In this document: in pieces, positions 1 to 5,138 of the stretch
Layout of the letters: every line of letters begins with the position of its first letter
How positions within the stretch are numbered: position 1 is the first letter of the stretch
Source: Clostridiaceae bacterium
GTDB lineage: Bacteria; Bacillota; Clostridia; Oscillospirales; Acutalibacteraceae
Assembly (NCBI GenBank): GCA_016292705.1
Contig: JAEDHZ010000128.1
Span: forward strand, 1 to 5,138
Length of the DNA: 5,138 nucleotides
Reading direction: 5' to 3'
Notes under the pieces: model-generated
Told to the model about the DNA's origin: nothing
Database searches by the model: none
The model's input: the letters and a program-made list of their open reading frames with translations, nothing else
Made by a program: the position numbers and the translations under genes

Positions 1-72
1 GTCGGTGTCCTTGTTGCCGGAATTATTATGTCTGTGCTAGCATATGCAATTCCTGGTGCGTTCGGATTTTAA
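1..72 (+). CDS. C-terminal end of a membrane protein (partial, possibly small multidrug export family)
   Basis: Frame 1 is open from the window edge to a TAA at 70-72 and gives 23 residues. They are nearly all hydrophobic (VGVLVAGIIMSVLAYAIP, then GAFGF), which suits a last transmembrane helix ending close to the C-terminus. The pattern GVLxAGIIM resembles, from memory, the end of the COG2426 / Sm_multidrug_ex (PF06695) family of small membrane proteins. With so few residues that is only a suggestion. The gene runs toward dapA and is convergent with it. The start and most of the protein lie outside the window. There is no competing gene in this stretch on the other strand. Confidence 0.5.
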   Translation, partial: VGVLVAGIIMSVLAYAIPGAFGF

Positions 73-132
73 TTCGAATTTATGGCTCGTGTTTATACAA
101 TTTATCACTAAAATACAATTTTAAGAAATTAA

Positions 133-188
133 AAAGCTATAATTTACAGTAATGGATCAAGTATACACATTCTGTAAATTATAGCTTT
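133..188 (-). terminator. Long hairpin, probable terminator of the asd-dapA operon
   Basis: Bases 133-149 and 172-188 are perfect reverse complements over 17 bp. After one bulged T (150), four more pairs form (151-154 with 168-171), leaving a 13-base loop. Read on the minus strand, the stem ends in AGCTTTTTAATTTCTT, a reasonable U-rich tail, and it begins 9 bases after the dapA stop codon. Read on the plus strand the tail is poor (GCTTGTTCATT), so termination of the left-edge gene is less certain. The stem is AT-rich with only a few G-C pairs, unlike a classical GC-rich terminator. A repeat element is the main alternative. Confidence 0.65.
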
Positions 189-197
189 GCTTGTTCA

Positions 198-1103
198 TTA
201 TAATTTCAAATCATGTCGTATTATCTTCATGTGCTTCTGCATTGAATGAAGCAAAAGCTCCCTGCAATCATCGGACATTTCACACAGCGGCAATCTGCAT
301 TTTCCGGCGTCGATTCCGACGATTTTTAAAGCTGTCTTAATCGGCATGGGATTAACATCAATAAACAAATTTTCAACAAGCTCCATGCAGTCCTTTTGCA
401 TCTCTGAACATTTTTCACATTTGCCTTCTATTCCGTAATGTGACATTGTGCGCACATAATGCGGCATTATGTTTGCAAGAACCGAAACAACTCCCTTGAA
501 TCCGAATGATGTGCAAACGGAGACGAGATCATCGTTACCGCAATAAAAGTCAAGTCTTTTGTCACAAAGAACGACTGATTTAATCATTTTTGTGATGCAG
601 GTATCAGCCTCCTTGACCGCAACAATGTTTTCGTGGAAAGAAAGCCTGCTGTATGTTTCCGGTTGAATGTTCATTCCGGTCCTTGAGGGAACATTATAAA
701 TAATTATCGGCTTGTCAAGCTTATCAGCAAGGCTGAAATAATGCCTGATCAGCCCTTCCTGCGATGTTTTGTTGTAATAGGGCGTTACCATCAGATGAGC
801 GTCTGCGCCGCATTTTTCGGCGTTTTTCGCAACATCGAGGGTAAAGGCAGTGCTGTTGCTTCCAGTGCCGCAAATCAACGGCACCCGTTTGTTTATTACT
901 TCGTTTGCAAAGGAGAAAAGTTCAAGCCGCTCATCAACGGTAAGGGTTGAACCTTCTCCGGTTGTTCCGCAAACAACAATAGCATCAGTTTTGTTTGCAA
1001 TTTGTATTTCAATAAGCTTTTTGAAAACCTTGAAGTTGATTTTTCCGTCCTTATCAAAGGGCGTTACCAAGGCAACACCGCTACCGATAAAGAGGGGAGT
1101 CAT
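198..1103 (-). CDS. dapA: 4-hydroxy-tetrahydrodipicolinate synthase
   Basis: A 301-residue cytoplasmic TIM-barrel aldolase (E. coli 292) that condenses pyruvate with aspartate semialdehyde, the committed step to diaminopimelate and lysine. Numbering runs exactly 3 ahead of E. coli DapA. Visible landmarks are TPF (14-16), GTTGEGSTL with Thr47/Thr48, TPYYN with Tyr110, YNVPSRTG with Tyr136 and Arg141, the Schiff-base lysine Lys164 in VAVKEA, the GVVSV strand at 204-208, and NPMPIK near the C-terminus. Tyr136, Thr48 and Tyr110 form the catalytic triad. Positions matching the E. coli lysine-inhibition residues His53, His56 and Glu84 are Val56, Arg59 and Phe87, so lysine feedback is probably weak (inference). 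ATG at 1101-1103 is preferred over the adjacent upstream TTG because it sits 7 bases from GGAGG. Second gene of an operon, 14 bases after asd, with a likely terminator just downstream. Confidence 0.97.
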   Translation of the reverse strand: MTPLFIGSGVALVTPFDKDGKINFKVFKKLIEIQIANKTDAIVVCGTTGEGSTLTVDERLELFSFANEVINKRVPLICGTGSNSTAFTLDVAKNAEKCGADAHLMVTPYYNKTSQEGLIRHYFSLADKLDKPIIIYNVPSRTGMNIQPETYSRLSFHENIVAVKEADTCITKMIKSVVLCDKRLDFYCGNDDLVSVCTSFGFKGVVSVLANIMPHYVRTMSHYGIEGKCEKCSEMQKDCMELVENLFIDVNPMPIKTALKIVGIDAGKCRLPLCEMSDDCRELLLHSMQKHMKIIRHDLKL

Positions 1104-1110
1104 CAAATAA

Positions 1111-1115
1111 CCTCC
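1111..1115 (-). promoter_or_regulatory. dapA ribosome binding site (decides the start)
   Basis: GGAGG on the minus strand lies 7 bases before ATG 1101-1103 but only 4 before the in-frame TTG at 1104-1106, so it favours the ATG. It lies within the 14-base asd-dapA gap. Confidence 0.88.
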
Positions 1116-1117
1116 AA

Positions 1118-2206
1118 TCAGTCTAAATAGCCCTCAGCGCAAAGAAGTTCGGCAAAAAGGACGCCGCCGCCTGCTGCTCCGCGCAGAGTATTGTGTGAAA
1201 GGCAGACAAATTTATAGTCATACTGTGTATCCTCACGGAGTCTGCCAAGTGAAATTGCCATTCCGCCCTCAAGATCTCTTTGAAGTTTTGTCTGCGGGAG
1301 ATTGTCTTCATTGAAATAATGCAGGAATTGTTTGGGTGCGCTCGGAAGATCAAGCTCCTGAGCTCTGCCGGAATAGTTATTCCAACATTCAATAATTTCC
1401 TCACGGCTGGGTTTCTTTCCATCCTTAAAACGCATGAACACTGCGCCCAGATGACCGTCAGAAACCGGAACACGGATACACTGGGCAGTGAAAGCAGGGG
1501 AGGTGGCATTGACAATTTTTCCGTCTTCAACCTTACCCCAGATCTTTAGCGGTTCTTTTTCGCTCTTTTCTTCCTCGCCGCCGATGAAAGGAATGACATT
1601 ATCAATCATTTCAGGCCAGGTTTCAAAAGTTTTTCCCGCACCGGAAATTGCCTGATAGGTGCAGACAAGAACATCCTTAATTCCGAACTTTTTGTCGAGC
1701 GGATAAATTGCAGGAACATAGCTTTGAAGTGAGCAGTTAGATTTAACTGCGATGAAACCACGCTTTGTTCCGAGGCGCTTTCTTTGTGCTTCAATGACCT
1801 TGATATGGTCAGAGTTGATTTCGGGGATAACCATCGGAATATCATCAGTCATGCGGAAAGCACTGTTGTTTGAAATTACAGGACATTCTGCTTTTGCGTA
1901 TGCAACTTCAAGCGCTTTTATGTCGTCTTTTTTCATATCAACGGCGCAGAAGACGAAATCAACTTCCGAAGCAATCTCCTGAATATCATCAATGGCATTC
2001 TTAACAGAAAGCGCAGCAATGTTTTCGGGAATCTCACAGTCAAACTTCCATTTTCCCGCAACGGCATCCCTGTAGCTTTTTCCGGCAGATCTCGGACTTG
2101 CGGCAACTACCTTAACTTTGAACCATGGATGCTTGGCAAGAAGAAGAACAAACCTTTGTCCAACCATACCGGTTGCACCTATAATACCGACATTATATTC
2201 TTTCAT
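1118..2206 (-). CDS. asd: Aspartate-semialdehyde dehydrogenase, archaeal/fungal type
   Basis: A 362-residue cytoplasmic enzyme that reduces 4-aspartyl phosphate to aspartate semialdehyde with NADPH, the branch-point metabolite for lysine/diaminopimelate, threonine and methionine. The N-terminal Rossmann motif is GIIGATGMVGQRF (7-19), with the likely NADP-contacting AASPRSAGK at 35-43. SNNSAFRM lies at 112-119. The catalytic cysteine is Cys158 in SNCSLQ, with Gln185, Arg245 and the acid/base His252 in VSDGH. The conserved end NTLRGAAGG is also present. Length and the SNCS/VSDGH context fit the archaeal/fungal-type subfamily, which also occurs in many Clostridia, rather than the E. coli type. 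ATG 2204-2206 was chosen because GAGG lies 8 bases upstream; the GTG three codons earlier overlaps that site. First gene of the asd-dapA operon, whose product feeds directly into DapA. Confidence 0.96.
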   Translation of the reverse strand: MKEYNVGIIGATGMVGQRFVLLLAKHPWFKVKVVAASPRSAGKSYRDAVAGKWKFDCEIPENIAALSVKNAIDDIQEIASEVDFVFCAVDMKKDDIKALEVAYAKAECPVISNNSAFRMTDDIPMVIPEINSDHIKVIEAQRKRLGTKRGFIAVKSNCSLQSYVPAIYPLDKKFGIKDVLVCTYQAISGAGKTFETWPEMIDNVIPFIGGEEEKSEKEPLKIWGKVEDGKIVNATSPAFTAQCIRVPVSDGHLGAVFMRFKDGKKPSREEIIECWNNYSGRAQELDLPSAPKQFLHYFNEDNLPQTKLQRDLEGGMAISLGRLREDTQYDYKFVCLSHNTLRGAAGGGVLFAELLCAEGYLD

Positions 2207-2214
2207 AACACACA

Positions 2215-2218
2215 CCTC
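2215..2218 (-). promoter_or_regulatory. asd ribosome binding site (decides the start)
   Basis: GAGG on the minus strand, in the context CTGAGGTG, lies 8 bases before ATG 2204-2206. The upstream in-frame GTG (2213-2215) overlaps this site and has no ribosome binding site of its own, so the ATG is the better start. Confidence 0.82.
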
Positions 2219-2248
2219 AGTTTTTATAAAGTATTTTAGCGCAAACTG

Positions 2249-2277
2249 TTGCCAAAATTGTCAGATTGCACTATAAT
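2249..2277 (+). promoter_or_regulatory. Promoter of the queA-tcdA-tgt operon
   Basis: TTGCCA (2249-2254), a 17-base spacer and a perfect TATAAT (2272-2277) match the vegetative sigma consensus at 11 of 12 positions. Transcription should start near 2284, giving a leader of about 76 bases. I see no preQ1 riboswitch motif in that leader and no terminator-like hairpin, so the operon is probably not attenuated there. Confidence 0.75.
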
Positions 2278-2293
2278 GGATGAGTTATTTTAT

Positions 2294-2322
2294 ATGATAT
2301 CACGAATAATGCTGTTCGTCAA
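2294..2322 (-). promoter_or_regulatory. Promoter of the asd-dapA operon
   Basis: On the minus strand TTGACG (2322-2317), a 17-base spacer and TATCAT (2299-2294) match 10 of 12 consensus positions, with a TGn extension directly before the -10 box. Transcription should start near 2287, leaving a leader of about 81 bases. That is too short for a lysine riboswitch, which needs roughly 170 bases. This promoter points toward the queA promoter and the two cannot easily be occupied together. Confidence 0.7.
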
Positions 2323-2359
2323 TTGTTTTGTCGATATTGTTGAGATATGAGGTGCAATT

Positions 2360-3385
2360 ATGAATACATCAGATTTTCACTATGATTTGCCGAAAGAGCT
2401 GATAGCTCAGCACCCGACCGAAAACAGGGATGGCTCACGGCTTATGGTAGTCGGAAGAGAGAGCGGAGAAATTAAGCACAGGCATTTTTACAATATTCTT
2501 GATGAACTTAACAGCAAAGACTGCCTTATTCTCAATAACACCAAGGTTCTGCCCGCAAGGTTATACGGAGTCAAAGAGGAAACAGGCGCTCATGTTGAGT
2601 TTTTACTGCTTGTTAACCATGGAAATGATATTTGGGAAGTTATCACCGGTCCCGGAAAAAGGGCAAAGCCCGGGTCGCGGTTTAGTTTCGGTAACGGTCA
2701 GCTGAAATGTGAGATCCTGGAAGTTCTTGAGGGCGGAAACAGACTTGCAAAATTTGAATATGAGGGTAGTTTTTACAGTATTCTTGATGAAATCGGACAG
2801 ATGCCCCTGCCTCCTTATATCACTGAAAAGCTAAATGATAATTCCCGTTATCAAACTGTATACTGCGAAAAACTTGGTTCGGCTGCTGCGCCGACTGCCG
2901 GACTCCATTTTACTGAAGAGCTTCTAACAAAGATAAAGGAAAAGGGAGTAAGAATCGGTTATGTTACGCTTCATGTGGGACTCGGAACTTTCAGGCCTGT
3001 TAAAGTGTCCGATATCACAAAGCATACTATGCACAGCGAGCATTATTGGTTACCGAAAGAAACTGCTGAACTTATTAATGAAACCAAAGCAAACGGCGGT
3101 CGGGTTATCTCGGTCGGAACAACAAGTTGCCGAACACTTGAATCGGTTGCAACATTCAACGGAAAGATTGAGGAAAGTGAAGGTTGGACTGACATTTTCA
3201 TTTATCCCGGCTATCAATTCAAGTGCATTGACGGTCTTATTACAAACTTTCATCTTCCCGAAAGCACTCTGATTATGCTCGTCAGTGCTTTTTGCGGCTA
3301 TAATAACACAATGAACTTTTATAAGGTCGCCGTTGAAAATGAATACCGGTTCTTTTCCTTTGGCGATGCCTGCTTCATTGTCTGA
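2360..3385 (+). CDS. queA: S-adenosylmethionine:tRNA ribosyltransferase-isomerase
   Basis: A 341-residue cytoplasmic enzyme, full length for the family. It transfers and isomerises the ribosyl group of S-adenosylmethionine onto preQ1 at position 34 of tRNA, giving epoxyqueuosine, the next-to-last step of queuosine synthesis. Family signatures run the whole length: FHYDLPKELIAQ (6-17), LNNTKVLPARL (58-68), MPLPPYI (148-154), RYQTVY (163-168), GSAAAPTAGLHFT (173-185), LHVGLGTFRPV (204-214), VGTTSCRTLE (252-261), IYPGYQF (281-287), TNFHLPESTL (295-304) and the C-terminal YRFFSFGDA (329-337). The start ATG follows GAGGTG (2349-2354) at a normal distance. First gene of an operon with tcdA and tgt. 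Tgt makes the substrate tRNA for this enzyme. No key motif is missing. Confidence 0.98.
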   Translation: MNTSDFHYDLPKELIAQHPTENRDGSRLMVVGRESGEIKHRHFYNILDELNSKDCLILNNTKVLPARLYGVKEETGAHVEFLLLVNHGNDIWEVITGPGKRAKPGSRFSFGNGQLKCEILEVLEGGNRLAKFEYEGSFYSILDEIGQMPLPPYITEKLNDNSRYQTVYCEKLGSAAAPTAGLHFTEELLTKIKEKGVRIGYVTLHVGLGTFRPVKVSDITKHTMHSEHYWLPKETAELINETKANGGRVISVGTTSCRTLESVATFNGKIEESEGWTDIFIYPGYQFKCIDGLITNFHLPESTLIMLVSAFCGYNNTMNFYKVAVENEYRFFSFGDACFIV

Positions 3386-3399
3386 CAATTATTCTTATC

Positions 3400-3405
3400 G
3401 GAGGG
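3400..3405 (+). promoter_or_regulatory. tcdA ribosome binding site (decides the start)
   Basis: GGAGGG lies 5 bases before ATG 3411-3413. It rules out the in-frame ATG at 3333, which would add 26 unconserved residues and overlap the end of queA by 53 bases. Confidence 0.88.
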
Positions 3406-3410
3406 ATACT

Positions 3411-4148
3411 ATGTCTGAACGGTTTTCACGGACTGAACTGCTTCTTGGAAACGAGGCCATGAAAAAACTTTCCGCCTCCCGTGTTGCTGTTTTCGGTATT
3501 GGTGGTGTCGGAGGGTATGTTGTTGAGGCTCTTGCAAGGTCAGGCGTCGGTTCACTTGACCTGATAGACAGCGACACTGTTTGTCTGTCAAATATAAACC
3601 GCCAGATTATTGCAACTCAAGACAGCATCGGACAGTATAAGGTTGATGTTGCAAAAAACCGTGTTCTTTCAATCAACCCCGATTGCGTTGTCAATACCCA
3701 CAAAGTCTTCTATCTTCCGGAAACCGAGGGTATGTTTGACTTCTCGCAGTATGATTATGTTGTTGATGCAATTGACACAGTTTCAGGCAAGCTTGCTCTT
3801 GTTGAAAACGCAAAAAAATCAGGAACGCCCGTTATTTCTTCAATGGGTGCCGGAAATAAACTTGACCCAACCGCTTTCAGGGTTGCAGATATCTATTCAA
3901 CCACAGTCGATCCTCTTGCGAGAGTAATGAGATATGAATGCAAAAAACGCAAAATAGAAAAACTTAAAGTTGTTTATTCCTGCGAAAAACCGATAAGCCC
4001 CAAAAAGACGGGAAAATCTGAAGATTGTTCCGCAACATTGTCCGATGCGCGGCGGAGCACACCAGGCTCAACAGCCTTTGTTCCTTCGGTTGTCGGTCTG
4101 ATTATTGCGGGAGAAGTTATTAAAGACCTTACCGGAATCAATATATAA
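3411..4148 (+). CDS. tcdA: tRNA threonylcarbamoyladenosine dehydratase (ThiF/MoeB/HesA family)
   Basis: A 245-residue E1-like ATP-using enzyme, slightly shorter than E. coli TcdA (268). TcdA cyclises t6A at tRNA position 37 to the hydantoin form ct6A through adenylation. The adenylation fold is clear: GIGGVGGYVVEALARSGVG (29-47), Asp53 and Asp55 in LIDSD, NINRQ (61-65), Lys77 and DAIDT (119-123). The stretch SSMGAGNKLDPT (143-154), followed by DPLAR (167-171), the VYSCEKP strand (188-194) and GSTAFVPSVVGLIIAGEVI (219-237), separates TcdA from ThiF and MoeB, which carry zinc-binding CxxC pairs not seen here. The position between queA and tgt also supports a tRNA role. A sulfur-carrier E1 is the main alternative. 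The E. coli partners CsdA/CsdE are not in the window. It starts 25 bases after queA. Confidence 0.92.
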   Translation: MSERFSRTELLLGNEAMKKLSASRVAVFGIGGVGGYVVEALARSGVGSLDLIDSDTVCLSNINRQIIATQDSIGQYKVDVAKNRVLSINPDCVVNTHKVFYLPETEGMFDFSQYDYVVDAIDTVSGKLALVENAKKSGTPVISSMGAGNKLDPTAFRVADIYSTTVDPLARVMRYECKKRKIEKLKVVYSCEKPISPKKTGKSEDCSATLSDARRSTPGSTAFVPSVVGLIIAGEVIKDLTGINI

Positions 4149-4154
4149 TGACTT

Positions 4155-4160
4155 AAGGGG
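4155..4160 (+). promoter_or_regulatory. tgt ribosome binding site
   Basis: AAGGGG lies 5 bases before ATG 4166-4168 in the 17-base gap after tcdA. It fixes the start of tgt, whose N-terminus (MFKLIKTEKNARRGEF) also aligns with the family. Confidence 0.8.
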
Positions 4161-4165
4161 TAGCT

Positions 4166-5138
4166 ATGTTTAAACTGATAAAAACCGAAAAAAATGCCCG
4201 TCGTGGTGAGTTTGTAACCGTTCACGGTACAATCCAAACGCCGGCATTCATGAATGTTGCAACCTGCGGAGCAATAAAAGGCGCATTATCAGCACTTGAT
4301 CTTAAAGAGCTGAAGTGTCAGGTTATGCTTTCAAACACCTATCATCTTCATGTCAGACCGGGAGATGAACTTGTTTCTGAAATGGGCGGTCTGCATGAAT
4401 TCACCCAATGGGACGGTCCGATTCTCACAGACAGCGGCGGATTTCAGGTGTTTTCACTCTCTGGATTGCGCAAAATCACTGAAGAGGGGGTTACCTTTGC
4501 TTCCCATGTTGACGGGAGACGCATTTTCATGGGGCCAGAGGAAAGTATGACAATTCAATCAAACCTCGGTTCAACAATTGCAATGGCCTTTGATGAATGT
4601 GTTGAAAACCCGGCTGAATATGAATATGCAAAGAAATCATGTGAACGGACAGTTCGATGGCTTGAACGCTGCAAAAAGAAAATGGCTGAGCTCAACTCAA
4701 AAGAGGGGACGGTTAACCCTCACCAGCTTCTGTTCGGTATCAATCAGGGTTGTACCTATGAAGATTTGAGAATTGAAAACATGAAACAGATTGCCGAACT
4801 TGAGCTTGACGGTTATGCGATTGGCGGTCTTGCTGTCGGCGAACCGAAAGAGGATATGTACAGAATTATTTCCGCAGTTGAACCGTACATGCCGAAGGAT
4901 AAGATCCGCTACCTGATGGGAGTCGGAACTCCCGGAAATATACTTGAAGCTGTCAGTCGTGGTGTTGACCTCTTTGATTGTGTCATGCCGAGCAGGAACG
5001 CCCGTCACGGTCACCTTTTCACAAAAAATGGAATTATTAATATAAACAACGCAAAGTACGAAAAAGATGCACTTCCTATAGATCCTGAATGCGATTGTCC
5101 GACCTGCCGCAATTTTTCACGCTCATATATCAGACATC
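4166..5138 (+). CDS. tgt: tRNA-guanine transglycosylase (partial, C-terminus beyond the window)
   Basis: The frame is open from ATG 4166 to the window edge, giving 324 residues of an expected 370-390. Tgt exchanges guanine 34 of tRNA-Tyr, -His, -Asn and -Asp for preQ1 in the cytoplasm. Visible motifs are TPAFMNVATCGAIKG (25-39), LSNTYHLHVRPG (55-66), LTDSGGFQVFSL with Asp89 (same number as E. coli), FDEC with Asp143, FGINQGC (190-196), YAIGGLAVGE (217-226), LMGVGTP (250-256) and the nucleophile Asp271 in FDCVMPSR. Three zinc ligands, Cys309, Cys311 and Cys314 (CDCPTC), are present; the fourth, a histidine, should lie past the edge. NVATCGAIKG and INQGC differ from the common VGTQGTVK and QGG, but resemble clostridial Tgt sequences as I remember them. 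Third gene of the operon with queA, whose presence implies preQ1 rather than queuine as the inserted base. Confidence 0.97.
   Translation, partial: MFKLIKTEKNARRGEFVTVHGTIQTPAFMNVATCGAIKGALSALDLKELKCQVMLSNTYHLHVRPGDELVSEMGGLHEFTQWDGPILTDSGGFQVFSLSGLRKITEEGVTFASHVDGRRIFMGPEESMTIQSNLGSTIAMAFDECVENPAEYEYAKKSCERTVRWLERCKKKMAELNSKEGTVNPHQLLFGINQGCTYEDLRIENMKQIAELELDGYAIGGLAVGEPKEDMYRIISAVEPYMPKDKIRYLMGVGTPGNILEAVSRGVDLFDCVMPSRNARHGHLFTKNGIININNAKYEKDALPIDPECDCPTCRNFSRSYIRH

Noticed and set aside
138..143. TATAAT as a promoter -10 box (and its mirror on the other strand at 178-183)
   Set aside because: It occurs in both arms of the hairpin because of the inverted repeat, has no convincing -35 partner, and faces convergent gene ends.
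232..253. Small hairpin TGCTTC/GAAGCA near the dapA 3' end
   Set aside because: It lies inside the dapA coding sequence, has 6 bp only and lacks a U-tract.
1104..1106. TTG as the dapA start, one codon upstream
   Set aside because: It lies only 4 bases from GGAGG, whereas the following ATG has ideal 7-base spacing.
2207..2215. GTG start adding three residues to Asd
   Set aside because: The GTG overlaps the ribosome binding site that serves ATG 2204-2206.
2218..2248. Inverted repeat CAGTTT/AAACTG just before asd as an attenuator
   Set aside because: A 6-bp stem with a 19-base AU-rich loop is too weak, and no U-tract follows it in the direction of asd.
2302..2319. Dyad ACGAA-N8-TTCGT in the spacer of the asd promoter as a possible operator
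   Set aside because: Only 5 bp per arm with no extension; this is expected by chance in a region this size.
2284..2359. preQ1 riboswitch in the queA leader
   Set aside because: No C-rich loop or A-rich tail typical of the preQ1-I class is visible, and there is no terminator or ribosome-site-sequestering hairpin.
3333..3410. 26-residue N-terminal extension of TcdA starting inside queA
   Set aside because: The extension is not family-like, it overlaps the conserved queA C-terminus, and a strong GGAGGG directly precedes ATG 3411.
3974..5014. Open frames on the minus strand opposite tcdA and tgt
   Set aside because: They are opposite strongly conserved genes, have no ribosome binding sites, and their translations do not resemble any family.

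Overview
The window reads as ordinary chromosome of a low-to-moderate G+C Gram-positive bacterium, most likely an anaerobic member of the Clostridia. This rests on strong GGAGG-type ribosome binding sites, tight operon spacing, consensus sigma-A-like promoters, an archaeal/fungal-type Asd, a QueA closely matching the Bacillus sequence I remember, and a Tgt resembling clostridial ones (for example NVATCGAIKG and PSRNARHGHLF). The genus cannot be named from the sequence alone. I see no mobile element, CRISPR array, rRNA or tRNA gene.

Left edge to 197: the last 23 codons of a + strand gene for a hydrophobic protein end at 72. A short AT-rich gap follows, containing a long, nearly perfect hairpin (133-188). 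It lies between this gene and the convergent lysine-pathway operon and looks like the terminator of that operon.

198 to 2206, minus strand: a two-gene operon, asd then dapA in transcription order, 14 bases apart. Asd makes aspartate semialdehyde and DapA condenses it with pyruvate, giving the entry to diaminopimelate (peptidoglycan) and lysine. All the catalytic residues I know for the two families are in place. The DapA lysine-inhibition site is substituted, which suggests weak or no feedback by lysine.

2207 to 2359: a 153-base divergent intergenic region. It holds one good promoter per direction, and the two face each other, with predicted start sites about 3 bases apart. The two operons may therefore compete for RNA polymerase.

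2360 to the right edge, plus strand: queA, then tcdA, then tgt (cut by the window end after 324 codons), with gaps of 25 and 17 bases. All three modify the tRNA anticodon loop. Tgt inserts preQ1 at wobble position 34, QueA converts it to epoxyqueuosine, and TcdA cyclises t6A at position 37 to ct6A.

I found no convincing undescribed system. The observations most worth a second look are the face-to-face promoters, the long hairpin at 133-188, and the operon joining position-34 and position-37 modification.
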